Of a stretch of DNA of 9,634 bases, positions 1 through 7,050 are shown in pieces. The translations under genes were made by a program, and so were the position numbers. The stretch spans positions 59,257-68,890 of the forward strand of contig FR887244.1 in assembly GCA_000436735.1 (NCBI GenBank), in the 5' to 3' direction. Origin of the DNA: Firmicutes bacterium CAG:170 (lineage in GTDB: Bacteria; Bacillota; Clostridia; Oscillospirales; Oscillospiraceae). The notes under the pieces were generated by a model. The model worked only from the letters and a program-made list of their open reading frames with translations, ran no database searches and was not told the origin of the DNA. Every line of letters starts with the position of its first letter. Position 1 is the first letter of the stretch.

Positions 1-753
1 TTCACCGTCGCCGTCCCCACCACCGCCGGTACCGGCTCCGAGGTCACGGCCGCAGCAGTGGCGACCGACGCGAAGCGTGAGCTGAAGTTCCCGGTGGCAG
101 ACCTCTGCCTCGTACCGGACGCGGCCATTCTCGACCCGCTGCTCACCTGCGCTCTGCCCAAAAGCATCACGGCGGATACCGGCATGGACGCCTTCACACA
201 CGCCATCGAGGCTTATACGAACTGCTTTGCCTCGCAGAAGGTACGCCATTACGCGCTCGATGCGATGAAGCTCATTCACGAGAATCTGCTTTCAGCGTAC
301 ATGGACGGCTATAATCTGCCCGCGCGGGAGCATCTGCTTCTCGGCTCGTATTACGCGGGCATCGCGTTCACGAACGGCTATGTCGGCTACGTCCATGCCA
401 TCGCCCATGCCCTCGGCGGACTTTATCACATCCCGCACGGGCAGGCCTGTGCGACGGTGCTTCCCATTGTGCTCGAGTCCTATGGCTCCCGCATCACCGG
501 TAAGCTTGCGCGTATCGCGGAATACCTCTTCCTTGGCGGGCAGACAGATACCGAAAAGGCGGAGGCCGTCCTCTCCCGCATCCGCGAGCTGGAGCGGAAG
601 ATGGACATACCGCAGGCCGTCGCAGAGCTGCGGGAGGATGATATCCCCGAGATCGCCGTCCGCGCGCTCCGGGAGGCCAATCCTACCTACCCTGTTCCCG
701 TTATCTGGGATCAGGCGGAGATGGAGGCCGTCGTCCGAAGGCTGCTTCCATAA
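1..753 (+). CDS. Iron-containing alcohol dehydrogenase, 5'-truncated
   Basis: Frame 1 is open from the first base to TAA at 751-753 and gives 250 residues of a family that is usually about 380-400 aa, so the N-terminal third lies outside the window. It should be a cytosolic NAD(P)H-dependent enzyme interconverting an alcohol and an aldehyde or ketone (FucO/butanol dehydrogenase/1,3-propanediol dehydrogenase type). What is seen: the nucleotide-binding stretch PTTAGTGSEVT at fragment residues 6-16, then the motif GMDAFTHAIEAY. The four metal ligands of the family line up: Asp63 and His67 in that motif, then His132 and His146 (in HAIAHALGG and HIPHG) with the same 14-residue spacing as FucO His263/His277. 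The catalytic core therefore looks intact. A GTG at 58 is not a plausible start because conserved sequence precedes it. The gene converges on the sensor operon and shares a terminator with it; nothing shows a functional link. The exact substrate cannot be read from sequence. Confidence 0.93.
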   Translation, partial: FTVAVPTTAGTGSEVTAAAVATDAKRELKFPVADLCLVPDAAILDPLLTCALPKSITADTGMDAFTHAIEAYTNCFASQKVRHYALDAMKLIHENLLSAYMDGYNLPAREHLLLGSYYAGIAFTNGYVGYVHAIAHALGGLYHIPHGQACATVLPIVLESYGSRITGKLARIAEYLFLGGQTDTEKAEAVLSRIRELERKMDIPQAVAELREDDIPEIAVRALREANPTYPVPVIWDQAEMEAVVRRLLP

Positions 754-764
754 GAAGCAGGTGC

Positions 765-799
765 AAAAAGTGCCGCCCACCGGGCGGCACTTAATTTAT
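765..799. terminator. Bidirectional intrinsic terminator between convergent genes
   Basis: A perfect 11-bp GC-rich stem (768-778 with 782-792, loop ACC at 779-781) lies between the stops of two convergent genes. For minus-strand transcripts the stem is followed by five U (A-tract 765-769 on the plus strand), a textbook terminator for the regulator operon. For plus-strand transcripts it is followed by the weaker UUAAUUUAU, which probably ends the dehydrogenase message. The rest of 754-845 shows nothing else. Confidence 0.9.
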
Positions 800-845
800 C
801 CGAGCCTTTTTGATACAAGAAAACGTCGTAATCGTATACGCAAGA

Positions 846-1598
846 TCAAGCCTGCGAATCCTGATACTCCGAGGGGCTCATGCCCGCGACCTTTTTGAAG
901 GTCGCGGAGAAGTAGGCGATATCGCGGTAGCCGACGGCCTCTGCGACCTCGTAGACCTTTAACCGTCCCTGACGCAGAAGCTCCATGGCCTTGTGGATGC
1001 GGTAGCGTGTAAGATAATTGCCGATCGTGTAATCGGTCTCCTTTTTGAAGAGATGGCTCAGATGGCCTTCGCTCAAGTCAAGCTGCGCGGCGATCTGGCC
1101 GACGCTCAGATTGCTGTCGGCGTAATTCTGACCGATGTAATCCATAGCCTCGAGCACATAGCGGCTTTTGCCGCCTTTTTTGACGCCGGGAACGCCGGAG
1201 GCAGCGTTCGTGCGCTCGGACTGCGCCTTGAGCCTGCCTTGCAGCGTGAGCACGGCCTTTTCCAGATCGCCGTCGTGAAACGGCTTGAGCAGAAAATCGA
1301 CCGCGCCGAGGCGGAGAGCGCTCTGCGCATAGGCGAAGCTGTCATAGGCCGTCAGGATGATGACAAAAACGGAATTTCCAGCCTCACGCAGGCGGCTGAC
1401 CATTTCCAGCCCGTCCATTTTCGGCATTTTCAGGTCTGTGATGATGAGCGAGGGCTGCAGCCGCTCCACCGCCTCCAGACCTTCCTCACCGTTTGCGGCC
1501 TCCCCGACGATCACGCAGTCGAGCGCTGCCCAGTCTACCGCAAGCACGATGCCCTTGCGGATCATTTCCTCGTCCTCCACGACGAGCACCCTCAGCAT
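846..1598 (-). CDS. YesN-type response regulator, receiver plus AraC helix-turn-helix
   Basis: The product is 250 aa. An N-terminal receiver domain (about residues 2-120) has the acidic pocket Glu8-Asp9-Glu10, phospho-acceptor Asp55 in ITDLKMPKMDG, Thr83 in LTAYDSF and Lys105 in LLKPF, so all phosphorylation residues are present. After a short linker, an AraC/XylS DNA-binding domain fills about residues 150-250. It includes the second-helix signature region with KVYEVAEAVGY and AGMSPSEY. The start at 1598 is chosen because AAGGAGGG (1606-1613) lies 7 nt upstream and the receiver fold begins at once; a start at 1640 would add 14 unrelated residues and lacks that site. The ATG overlaps the end of the kinase gene as ATGCTGA, implying translational coupling. 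By family precedent the protein binds promoter DNA when phosphorylated by the adjacent kinase; the likely target is the divergent region at 5309-5528 (inference). Confidence 0.95.
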   Translation of the reverse strand: MLRVLVVEDEEMIRKGIVLAVDWAALDCVIVGEAANGEEGLEAVERLQPSLIITDLKMPKMDGLEMVSRLREAGNSVFVIILTAYDSFAYAQSALRLGAVDFLLKPFHDGDLEKAVLTLQGRLKAQSERTNAASGVPGVKKGGKSRYVLEAMDYIGQNYADSNLSVGQIAAQLDLSEGHLSHLFKKETDYTIGNYLTRYRIHKAMELLRQGRLKVYEVAEAVGYRDIAYFSATFKKVAGMSPSEYQDSQA

Positions 1599-3310
1599 TG
1601 GGAATCCCTCCTTCCGGCAGGAAGCACGGCGATGATGCACGCGCCGCCTCCGGCCGTATTGTTTTCAAGGCGCAGGCCGAAGCGCTCGCCGTAGTGTTTT
1701 TTCAGAATGGTATCGACGTTGAAAAGGCCGAGATGGCCGGTCTGCTTCTCTGGTGGGCGGTACGGCCCGAGCAGCTCCGGCGGCAGGCCGCGTCCGTTGT
1801 CGCGGACGCGAAGCTCCAGCGTTCCGTCCGGCAGAAGGCGGGCCGAGGCGGTGATCTCGCCGTGCTCGACGCCCTCCAGCCCGTGCAGGATCGCGTTTTC
1901 CGCAAGCGGCTGGAGCAGCATTTTCGGAACCATGAGCGCTTCCAGCTCCTGCGGAACGTCGGCGTGGTAAACGAAGCTGTCGGAAAGGCGGATACGCTGG
2001 ATCTCAATATAGCGGCTGAGGATCTCAAGCTCCTTTTTCAGCGGGACAAATTCGTCCGGGGAGATGCAGAAACGCAGGATGTCCGCCAGATTCGTGGACA
2101 TCAGCGCCACCTGCGGCACCTGATTGATCTTGCTGATCCACTTCATGGTGTCCAGCGTGTTGCAGAGAAAATGCGGGTTTAGCTGTGCCTGAAGCATACG
2201 GATCTGCGCGTCGTTGAGCGCCTGCTGGTTTTCCAGCAGCGCCTGCTGGTTATGCTGGAGCGCGACGACCATGGAGTTGAACTGCACGGCCAGCTCGTCC
2301 AGCTCGTCGTGACGCCCCTCCGGCACCGGGACGCGGACGTCGAGGTCGTTTTTGCCGACCTGACGGATGCCATGGTGCAGCCGTCCGATGGGGCGGAAGG
2401 TGCTGCGGCTGAGCTGCAGGCTCATGAGGATGCTCACGACCACACAGATGAGCGCGCTGAGCGCGCTCACAGTATACAGAAGGCGGAGCGTATCCTTCGT
2501 AAAGACCTGCGGCTGCTGAAGGACCAGAACGAGGCCCGTGCCGGGATGGACGCGGACGGTATAGAGAAATTCGTCGGAGCTGCCCGTGAGCGGCAGGCCG
2601 GAAAGCAGCTGCATCCGCAGCGCATCGGTCAGAGACTGTGCCTGCGCCGGACGCGAGCAGTAGATCGCGCGCCAGAAGCGATCGAGGAGCAGAAGCTCAT
2701 TTTGTGCGCCGGCCTTACCGCCGAGCAGCGCTTGAAGGTTGGCTTCATAGACCTCGATCACCAGATAGCCCACCGGCGCGCCGTAGCGGTCGGTCAGAAG
2801 CGCGCCCGCCTGCAGGAGCGGCTGCGCCGTGTCCGACGGGTCCTCGGACGCGGAATAGAAAAGCGTTCCGGCCTCCGCGCGCGCGGCCTCGCTGAGAATG
2901 CCCCAGTTCGTCGGGAGTGTGCGTTCCTCCGGTGCGGTCTGCGTGGAATAGCGCCAGCGGCCGGAGATATCGTAGAGATCGAACCGCGCAAAGCCGCGGA
3001 CGCTCTCCGTCGCGCTGAACAGCTGCGTGTAGACCTCGGAATCCTCGGCGGCGCCGTCAAAAAGCGCCTTTGTCACGAGAGAATTGGTTTGCAGAGAGTC
3101 CAGAACCTCCTGAAAGCCCTCGTGGAGCGCATCAAAGGACTGCAAGATGCTGTCAAGCTGTGTCTGCGCCGTCTCGCTTGCGTCCGTTTGCAGACGCAGG
3201 CGGAAAATTTGCAGCAGCAGCGCCGAGCAGATCAGCATCGGCACCAGTGAGACCGCCAGAAACGCGGCGTTCAGCCGCTGGCGGAAGGAATGAAAGGAAA
3301 ACAGCTTCAT
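1592..3310 (-). CDS. YesM-type membrane sensor histidine kinase
   Basis: The product is 572 aa. The first membrane segment is at about residues 14-36. An extracytoplasmic sensor region of about 240 residues follows (a Cache-like fold is likely from architecture, but not proven). The second membrane segment is at about 276-299, then a HAMP linker at about 300-355 containing FRPIGRL, and a short Gln-rich coiled stretch. The kinase core is of the LytS/YesM class (His_kinase, PF06580): phospho-acceptor His380 in QLNPHFLCNTLD, the ATP N-box Asn472 in LQPLAENAILHG, the G1 box DNGRGLP at 504-510 and the G2 region GHLGLFN at 525-531. A Cys at 383 replaces the Tyr commonly found after PHFL. The start overlaps the upstream lipoprotein stop as ATGA (3307-3310), with GGAG 8 nt upstream (3319-3322). 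The long external domain and the coupled lipoprotein gene suggest that the kinase reads ligand occupancy of that lipoprotein rather than a free solute (inference). Confidence 0.95.
   Translation of the reverse strand: MKLFSFHSFRQRLNAAFLAVSLVPMLICSALLLQIFRLRLQTDASETAQTQLDSILQSFDALHEGFQEVLDSLQTNSLVTKALFDGAAEDSEVYTQLFSATESVRGFARFDLYDISGRWRYSTQTAPEERTLPTNWGILSEAARAEAGTLFYSASEDPSDTAQPLLQAGALLTDRYGAPVGYLVIEVYEANLQALLGGKAGAQNELLLLDRFWRAIYCSRPAQAQSLTDALRMQLLSGLPLTGSSDEFLYTVRVHPGTGLVLVLQQPQVFTKDTLRLLYTVSALSALICVVVSILMSLQLSRSTFRPIGRLHHGIRQVGKNDLDVRVPVPEGRHDELDELAVQFNSMVVALQHNQQALLENQQALNDAQIRMLQAQLNPHFLCNTLDTMKWISKINQVPQVALMSTNLADILRFCISPDEFVPLKKELEILSRYIEIQRIRLSDSFVYHADVPQELEALMVPKMLLQPLAENAILHGLEGVEHGEITASARLLPDGTLELRVRDNGRGLPPELLGPYRPPEKQTGHLGLFNVDTILKKHYGERFGLRLENNTAGGGACIIAVLPAGRRDSQC
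1606..1613 (-). promoter_or_regulatory. Ribosome binding site of the response regulator, inside the kinase gene
   Basis: On the minus strand AAGGAGGG stands 7 nt before the ATG at 1598. It lies within the last codons of the kinase gene, whose stop (1592-1594) comes after that ATG. This decides the start and suggests coupled translation, giving regulator and kinase in a fixed ratio. Confidence 0.85.
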
Positions 3311-4332
3311 GACTCCGGCTCCGTATCGAGATAGAATGCCCAGCTCATTAAGATCGCGTCGCGGTGCGCGCTTGCCCAGCCGACATCATAATCAACCTGC
3401 GTCAGCTGCTTGAGCGGCGGAAGCTTGCTGGCAGGCTCCACATCGCTCCGCACCGAGCGGCGGTAAAATCGCTCCTGGATCAGCTCCTGCACGTCGCGGC
3501 TGACCGTAAAGTCCACAAAGGCCTTCGCGTTGTCCGGATGCGGTGCGCCGGAGACGATGGCGGTGCCGTCGGGAACGCAGCTCGTGCCGTCCGTTGGATA
3601 GATCATTTCGATCTCGTCTCCGGCGGCGATGCGCTTGAGCGCGGTCTCCTCCAGCGTGATCCCGGCCAGCGATTCGCCGGAGGCGACGGACGAGACGATC
3701 TCACCGGAGCCGGAAAGGAGCTTCCCGTCCAGATTTTCCGCAAAGCGCTGCAAGACCGCGTCCTGCTCCTCCTCGGAGAGGGCATAGAGCATGGTCACAA
3801 GGCCGGTGTAGCTGGAGCCGGAGACGGACGGGTCAGCAAAGGCGATCTTCCCGCGCAGCTCCGGTGAGAGAAGGTCCGCCCAGCTCTGGAGGCTTTCGGA
3901 GGAAAGCAGCTTCGGATTACAGATCAAAACGACCGGCAGGGACGAAAACGGCGTCCAGACATCATCCGGCGAGCGGTACTGCGCCGCGATCTGCGCCGCG
4001 TCCTGACAGGAATAGGGCGCAAAGCAGCCGCTGTAGGATTGCAGACTCTCCACGCCGCCGCCGAACATCACGTCGGCCTCCGGCGCGTCCTTTTTGCTGC
4101 GGATGCGCTCGAGAAGCTCATTGGTTCCGCCCTCCACGACCTCGACCCAGATGCCGGTGCGCGATTCAAATTCCTTGACGATGGGCCACCAGACCTCTTT
4201 TTTGTGCGAGGTATAGAGGACGAGCCGCTCCGAGTCGCCGGGTGCAAGGCCGTCCGGCGTCTGCACACTTGAGGTGCAGGCGGTCAGAAGCAGAAGGGAT
4301 AAAAGCAGGAGAAGCGCGGTAAACCTTTTCAT
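3307..4332 (-). CDS. Solute-binding lipoprotein of the sensor operon (AfuA/FbpA/PgtC type)
   Basis: The product is 341 aa. Residues 1-19 are a lipoprotein signal: a basic start, a Leu-rich core and lipobox LTAC with the lipidated Cys at 19. The mature part opens with LVLYTSHKKEVWWPIVKEFE, typical of family 1 extracellular solute-binding proteins of the iron(III)/sugar-phosphate/phosphonate group. The late segment with YPTDGTS, VPDGTAIVSGAPHPDNAKAF and VDFTVS matches how AfuA/FbpA-like proteins end. The start at 4332 is set by AAAGGAAG (4337-4344) and the signal peptide; a start at 4395 would lie inside the preceding gene. No permease or ATPase gene is in this operon; instead it runs by a 4-nt overlap into the kinase gene. 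This is the arrangement of PgtC in Salmonella (a binding-protein-like activator of kinase PgtB) and XylFII in Clostridium. Sensing is therefore a likelier job than transport (inference). The ligand is unknown. Confidence 0.88.
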   Translation of the reverse strand: MKRFTALLLLLSLLLLTACTSSVQTPDGLAPGDSERLVLYTSHKKEVWWPIVKEFESRTGIWVEVVEGGTNELLERIRSKKDAPEADVMFGGGVESLQSYSGCFAPYSCQDAAQIAAQYRSPDDVWTPFSSLPVVLICNPKLLSSESLQSWADLLSPELRGKIAFADPSVSGSSYTGLVTMLYALSEEEQDAVLQRFAENLDGKLLSGSGEIVSSVASGESLAGITLEETALKRIAAGDEIEMIYPTDGTSCVPDGTAIVSGAPHPDNAKAFVDFTVSRDVQELIQERFYRRSVRSDVEPASKLPPLKQLTQVDYDVGWASAHRDAILMSWAFYLDTEPES

Positions 4333-4360
4333 GAGACTTCCTTTCGAAGGGCGATTCTGC

Positions 4361-5308
4361 TCAGCCGCATTGCAGATTGAGGTAGACGCGGTCAAAGCGC
4401 TGCGCGGCCAGATCGTCCTTTCGGATGTAAAAATAGATGCAGCCGCAGTCGCCGAACATCAGCTCGTCCGACAGCGTTCCGAACTGGGCCAGCATCGTCC
4501 ATTCGCCGCCGGTTTCCAGCAGCGCCTGCTGCTCCTTGGCGGAGAGCTGCGCATAATCGTCCCAGTTGAGTCCTGCGGCGTGCAGTGCGCATTCCAGAAG
4601 AATCGAGCCCTGGATCAGCTCGGCATAGCCGAGCAGCTGGAAGCATTCTGCGGGATCATGCTCAAGCTCCACGCCGTTCTGCCGGAGCTGCGCCTCATAA
4701 AGATCGTAGATGCGGAAGCGTTCCGCTGTGCTCAACTCGGAAAGCGGAAGCTCCTCGGAGGACGGATAGCTGACCTTGCCCTGCATCGTAAGCGGCGATT
4801 CGGGGACCATCAGCGAAGCGGGCAGCGACTTCGGCGGCGCGGTCGGCCGGAGCGCGTCCGGAGACACATCATAATAATAAACCTGGGCGCAGCCGTCGTC
4901 CTCGAGATTGCCCCACGCCATGGTTTGCAGCTCATAGAAGAAGTAGAGCATTCCCGTGTGCGGCAGAAGCCCCTCCGGGTCGAAGCCGGCTGCCTGCGAC
5001 AGATCGATCTGCGCAAGGAAGGAAAGCGGACGGCTTTTCCGGACGCCCTCATAGTCGGTGCCCTCGAAATACGGCCATTGGAAGCCCGCTGGGAGGTCGG
5101 GAATGCCGCCGATCTTGGAAGCGCCCTTCGCGGAGATGCCGCTTTCACGCACAAGCGTTATGGCGTTCTTTTTGCCGGATAGAAGCTGCTCGGCAAGACG
5201 CTCCGCCGAGTCGTTTTTCTTTTTCATGGAGATCACCCCATACAGGATTATAGCAGAGATCAGGACGAACAGCAAACAGAGGAATACAAGCGTTTTTCGT
5301 TTGTTCAT
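4361..5308 (-). CDS. Membrane-anchored DUF1963 (YwqG-like) protein
   Basis: The product is 315 aa and the first gene of the sensor operon. Residues 1-6 are basic (MNKRKT), followed by one hydrophobic segment at about 7-27 and a Lys-rich stop (KKKND), so it is probably a signal anchor; there is no lipobox Cys at the right place. The body resembles DUF1963/YwqG proteins: GGIPDLPAGFQWPYFEG at about 67-83, PLSFLAQIDLS at about 94-104, HTGMLYFFYE, and near the C-terminus LAQFGT, a GDCGCIYFYI strand and a final FDRVYLNLQCG. The biochemical role of this family is unknown. The start at 5308 is supported by AAAGGAG (5314-5320, 5 nt away); an in-frame ATG at 5356 overlaps the promoter -10 and cannot be used by that transcript. 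The stop is 28 nt before the lipoprotein ATG, so the genes are very likely cotranscribed. Its place suggests an accessory sensor or envelope role (inference, weak). Confidence 0.82.
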   Translation of the reverse strand: MNKRKTLVFLCLLFVLISAIILYGVISMKKKNDSAERLAEQLLSGKKNAITLVRESGISAKGASKIGGIPDLPAGFQWPYFEGTDYEGVRKSRPLSFLAQIDLSQAAGFDPEGLLPHTGMLYFFYELQTMAWGNLEDDGCAQVYYYDVSPDALRPTAPPKSLPASLMVPESPLTMQGKVSYPSSEELPLSELSTAERFRIYDLYEAQLRQNGVELEHDPAECFQLLGYAELIQGSILLECALHAAGLNWDDYAQLSAKEQQALLETGGEWTMLAQFGTLSDELMFGDCGCIYFYIRKDDLAAQRFDRVYLNLQCG

Positions 5309-5356
5309 GGCGGCTCCTTTGGACATTCTGACCAGCTTGCGCTGCAATTTGACCAT

Positions 5357-5385
5357 ATTATAGCATACACGGCACGCGCAATCTA
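5357..5385 (-). promoter_or_regulatory. Extended -10 promoter of the sensor operon
   Basis: On the minus strand a perfect TATAAT lies at 5362-5357, preceded by TG one base away (5365-5364), giving TGCTATAAT, a consensus extended -10. The -35 at 17 bp spacing (5380-5385, TAGATT) is poor, as is common for extended -10 promoters. Transcription would start near 5350 and leave a leader of about 42 nt. This looks like a constitutive sigma-A promoter. Confidence 0.82.
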
Positions 5386-5438
5386 TCCATATGATACAAA
5401 AATATCAGAGAATCACAAATTAACGCAGTTTTGTCCCC

Positions 5439-5467
5439 TGTTCATCGGAAAAAGAAAAAAGTAAAAT
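5439..5467 (+). promoter_or_regulatory. Candidate promoter of the ABC importer, weak -35
   Basis: TAAAAT at 5462-5467 is a five-of-six -10 match. The hexamer at 17 bp spacing is TGTTCA (5439-5444), which matches the -35 consensus at only three positions. A weak -35 fits a promoter needing an activator such as the AraC-type regulator. The start would be near 5473, placing the hairpin at 5479-5501 close to the 5' end of the message. Confidence 0.35.
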
Positions 5468-5478
5468 AAAACTATCCC

Positions 5479-5501
5479 GAGCCGGGGCGATGCCGCGGCT
5501 C
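5479..5501 (+). other. Leader hairpin upstream of the importer binding-protein gene
   Basis: The arms 5479-5488 and 5492-5501 pair at nine of ten positions (a single G-G mismatch) around a 3-nt GAT loop, all GC-rich, in an otherwise AT-rich leader. There is no U-tract after it, so it is not an intrinsic terminator. It ends 14 nt before the AGGAGG ribosome binding site (5516-5521). It may stabilise the 5' end of an abundant mRNA or be a protein binding site; the sequence does not decide. Confidence 0.6.
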
Positions 5502-5528
5502 CCGACAAATACGATAGGAGGAACCATT

Positions 5529-7011
5529 ATGAAAAAGATTCTTGCACTTCTGCTTGCAGTCTCCATGATCCTGGCGATGGCCGCCTGCGCCGCAGCGCCC
5601 GCACAGAATGAGCCTGCAAAGACGGACGACACCCCCAAGACCGAGACCCCCGCAGAAAACAACAACGAGGAAACTCCCGCCGAGACTCCGGCTGAGACTC
5701 CCGCCGAGACTCCGGCTGAGACTGACGAAAACCTGACCGAGACCCAGAAGATCATCAAGGAAGCCGAGGGCATGACGCTCGAGGAGCTGGCCAAGAAGGC
5801 CATCGAAGAGTCCAACGGCAAGATGTTCTACGGCGTCGGCAACTCCAGCCGCGGCAAGAGCGCTCTGCCCCTGTTCATTGAATATCTCCAGTCCATCGAC
5901 TCCAGCTACAGCATGGAGTTCGAGTGGCAGCAGCCGAAGAACAACAAGATCTTCGATCAGCTGACGGCTGACTCCCTGAAGGGCACCGGCACGTTTGCCA
6001 TGACCCTCATTCAGGATGGCAACCAGATCGAGAGCAAGATGGTCCAGACCGGCATCCTCGACACCTTCATCCCGAAGGATTGGGCGGACGCCAACGGCAC
6101 TACGGCCGATGCCTACACCGGCTTCCTGCCGCTCCAGACTCTGAACAAGGTCTTTATGTACAACTGCACCGGCGACAAGACCTATGACAACTGCTGGGAC
6201 TTTGTCGCAGAGGGCGAACATGGCCTGTTCATGGACATCGACTCCGAGATCGTCGGCAAGAACTTCCTGTATATGCTGACCCGTGACGACTACGCCGCAT
6301 GGCTGAAGGAGTCCTATGAGGCGCTGTCCGCCGACGAGCAGGCTTATTTCCAGCCCACCATCGCTGCGATGGAGTCCGAAGCTGCCGACCTCGGCCTTGG
6401 CGCGGACGGCGCTTACGCACTGGCATGGATCAAGCTGTGGGTCGAGAGCTACAACGCTCAGACCGACGACGGCCCCATCTGCAACACGCTGGTTGACGAA
6501 TCCGCAAAGAATCAGTTCGGCCTGTTGGTTTATTCCAAGCTCCGCTCCGTTGAGGAGTCCAGCTCCGTTTCCGTCAACAATGTCAAGGTCGCCGCTTATG
6601 AGGACGGCTATCAGGGCATCGGCGGGTACGGCTGCCGGCCTTTCCTGTGCCGGAGCGCCCAACTGCCATTACCTGTTCGTGACCGACAACTCCCCGCTGC
6701 CCTGGACCGCCTGCGCGTTCATCGCCTACATGACCTGCACCGCTGACGGCTTCTCCGCTTGGGGCAAGGACATGGGCGGCTATTCCTCCAACCCGACCGT
6801 TGCGGCCGAGACGGAAGAGAACTTCCATCACTCCATCGGCGGCATGGATGAGGACGGCACCACTGTGAAATTCGCAGCCAAGAACGACCGCGGCTACGAA
6901 TGGTGGACCACCAACGGCAAGCTCGTGCTCGAGGATCCGGAATACTGTGCAGACGTTGCGTTCACCGTCGGCAGCTGGATCGAGATGCTGAGCAAGTACA
7001 GCGCGGGCTGA
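5529..7011 (+). CDS. ABC importer solute-binding lipoprotein, interrupted by a frameshift
   Basis: The start is at 5529, 7 nt after a perfect AGGAGG (5516-5521). Residues 1-20 are a lipoprotein signal (MKKILALLLAVS start, lipobox MAAC, Cys20). A low-complexity acidic Thr-Pro-Glu linker follows to about residue 75, then a large globular domain. As written, the frame runs to a stop at 6744-6746 (405 aa), but its last 35 or so residues are Arg-rich and unlike a binding protein. The frame one base ahead carries plausible protein from about 6655 (HYLFVTDNSPLPWTACAF, later DGFSAWGKDMGGY and GSWIEMLSKYS) to TGA at 7009-7011. Removing one base near 6626 restores a protein of about 493 aa. Its position before the permease and ATPase genes makes it the uptake binding protein at the outer face of the membrane. 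It is longer than typical AfuA-like proteins (about 340 aa), and its ligand is unknown. The break may be a sequencing or assembly error, a recent mutation or, less likely, programmed shifting. Confidence 0.85.
5673..5723 (+). repeat. 24-bp tandem repeat coding for a Glu-Thr-Pro-Ala linker
   Basis: A 24-bp unit at 5673-5696 is repeated exactly at 5697-5720, with a partial third copy. Each unit is two 12-bp halves that differ by synonymous bases and encode the four-residue repeat PAET. It forms a flexible acidic spacer between the lipidated Cys20 and the binding domain. Such a repeat can change length by slippage. Confidence 0.9.
6621..6665 (+). other. Frameshift junction in the binding-protein gene
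   Basis: Upstream of about 6620 the frame starting at 5529 is clearly the coding one (ending YEDGYQGIGG); downstream of about 6660 the frame one base ahead is. The GGG at 6624-6626 is the simplest site for one surplus base: without it the joint reads GIGGTAAGLSCAGAPNCHYL. No slippery heptamer or supporting hairpin was recognised. Confidence 0.8.
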
Positions 7012-7050
7012 TCTGAAATTTCCCGGCGCTGCACCGTATGACACACATCT

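Larger units (their letters stand above)
5309..5528. promoter_or_regulatory. Divergent control region between sensor operon and ABC importer
   Basis: These 220 nt hold the promoters of both divergent operons. The middle (about 5385-5475) is much richer in A+T than its surroundings. Two loosely similar A-rich elements at 5393-5402 and 5411-5420, about 19 nt apart, could be direct-repeat half sites for the AraC-type regulator, but the match is weak and not convincing alone. No clear cre or Fur palindrome was recognised. Confidence 0.55.

Noticed and set aside
58..60. GTG as start of the alcohol dehydrogenase
   Set aside because: Conserved nucleotide-binding sequence (PTTAGTGSEVT) precedes it in frame, so the gene starts upstream of the window.
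993..2182. Two plus-strand open frames (993-1694 and 1493-2182) opposite the regulator and kinase
   Set aside because: The minus strand encodes complete receiver, AraC and kinase motifs here; the plus-strand frames have none.
2450..2470. Short GC direct repeat (GAGCGCGCT twice)
   Set aside because: It lies in the kinase membrane-segment coding sequence and reflects repeated Ser-Ala-Leu codons; no sign of a separate function.
2252..3250. 332-codon plus-strand open frame opposite the kinase sensor domain
   Set aside because: It is Arg/Glu/Ala-rich with no recognisable domain, and the minus-strand kinase reading explains this sequence fully.
4274..5182. 302-codon plus-strand open frame opposite the lipoprotein and DUF1963 genes
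   Set aside because: It spans two genuine minus-strand genes and their junction, has no motif, and its composition is that of a shadow frame.
5309..5356. Longer N-terminus for the DUF1963 protein, from an ATG at 5356
   Set aside because: The ATG abuts the -10 box and precedes the predicted transcription start; the start at 5308 has a good ribosome binding site.
5479..5501. Leader hairpin as an attenuator or intrinsic terminator
   Set aside because: No U-tract follows, and no competing anti-terminator pairing or leader peptide was seen.
6600..6660. Programmed ribosomal frameshifting in the binding-protein gene
   Set aside because: No slippery heptamer, rare-codon stop or stimulatory structure was recognised, and solute-binding protein genes are not known for it; a sequence error or mutation is simpler.
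5472..6662. 396-codon antisense open frame with an SAGV-type repeat
   Set aside because: The repeat is only the reverse complement of the PAET linker repeat; the real gene on the plus strand has a signal peptide, lipobox and perfect ribosome binding site.
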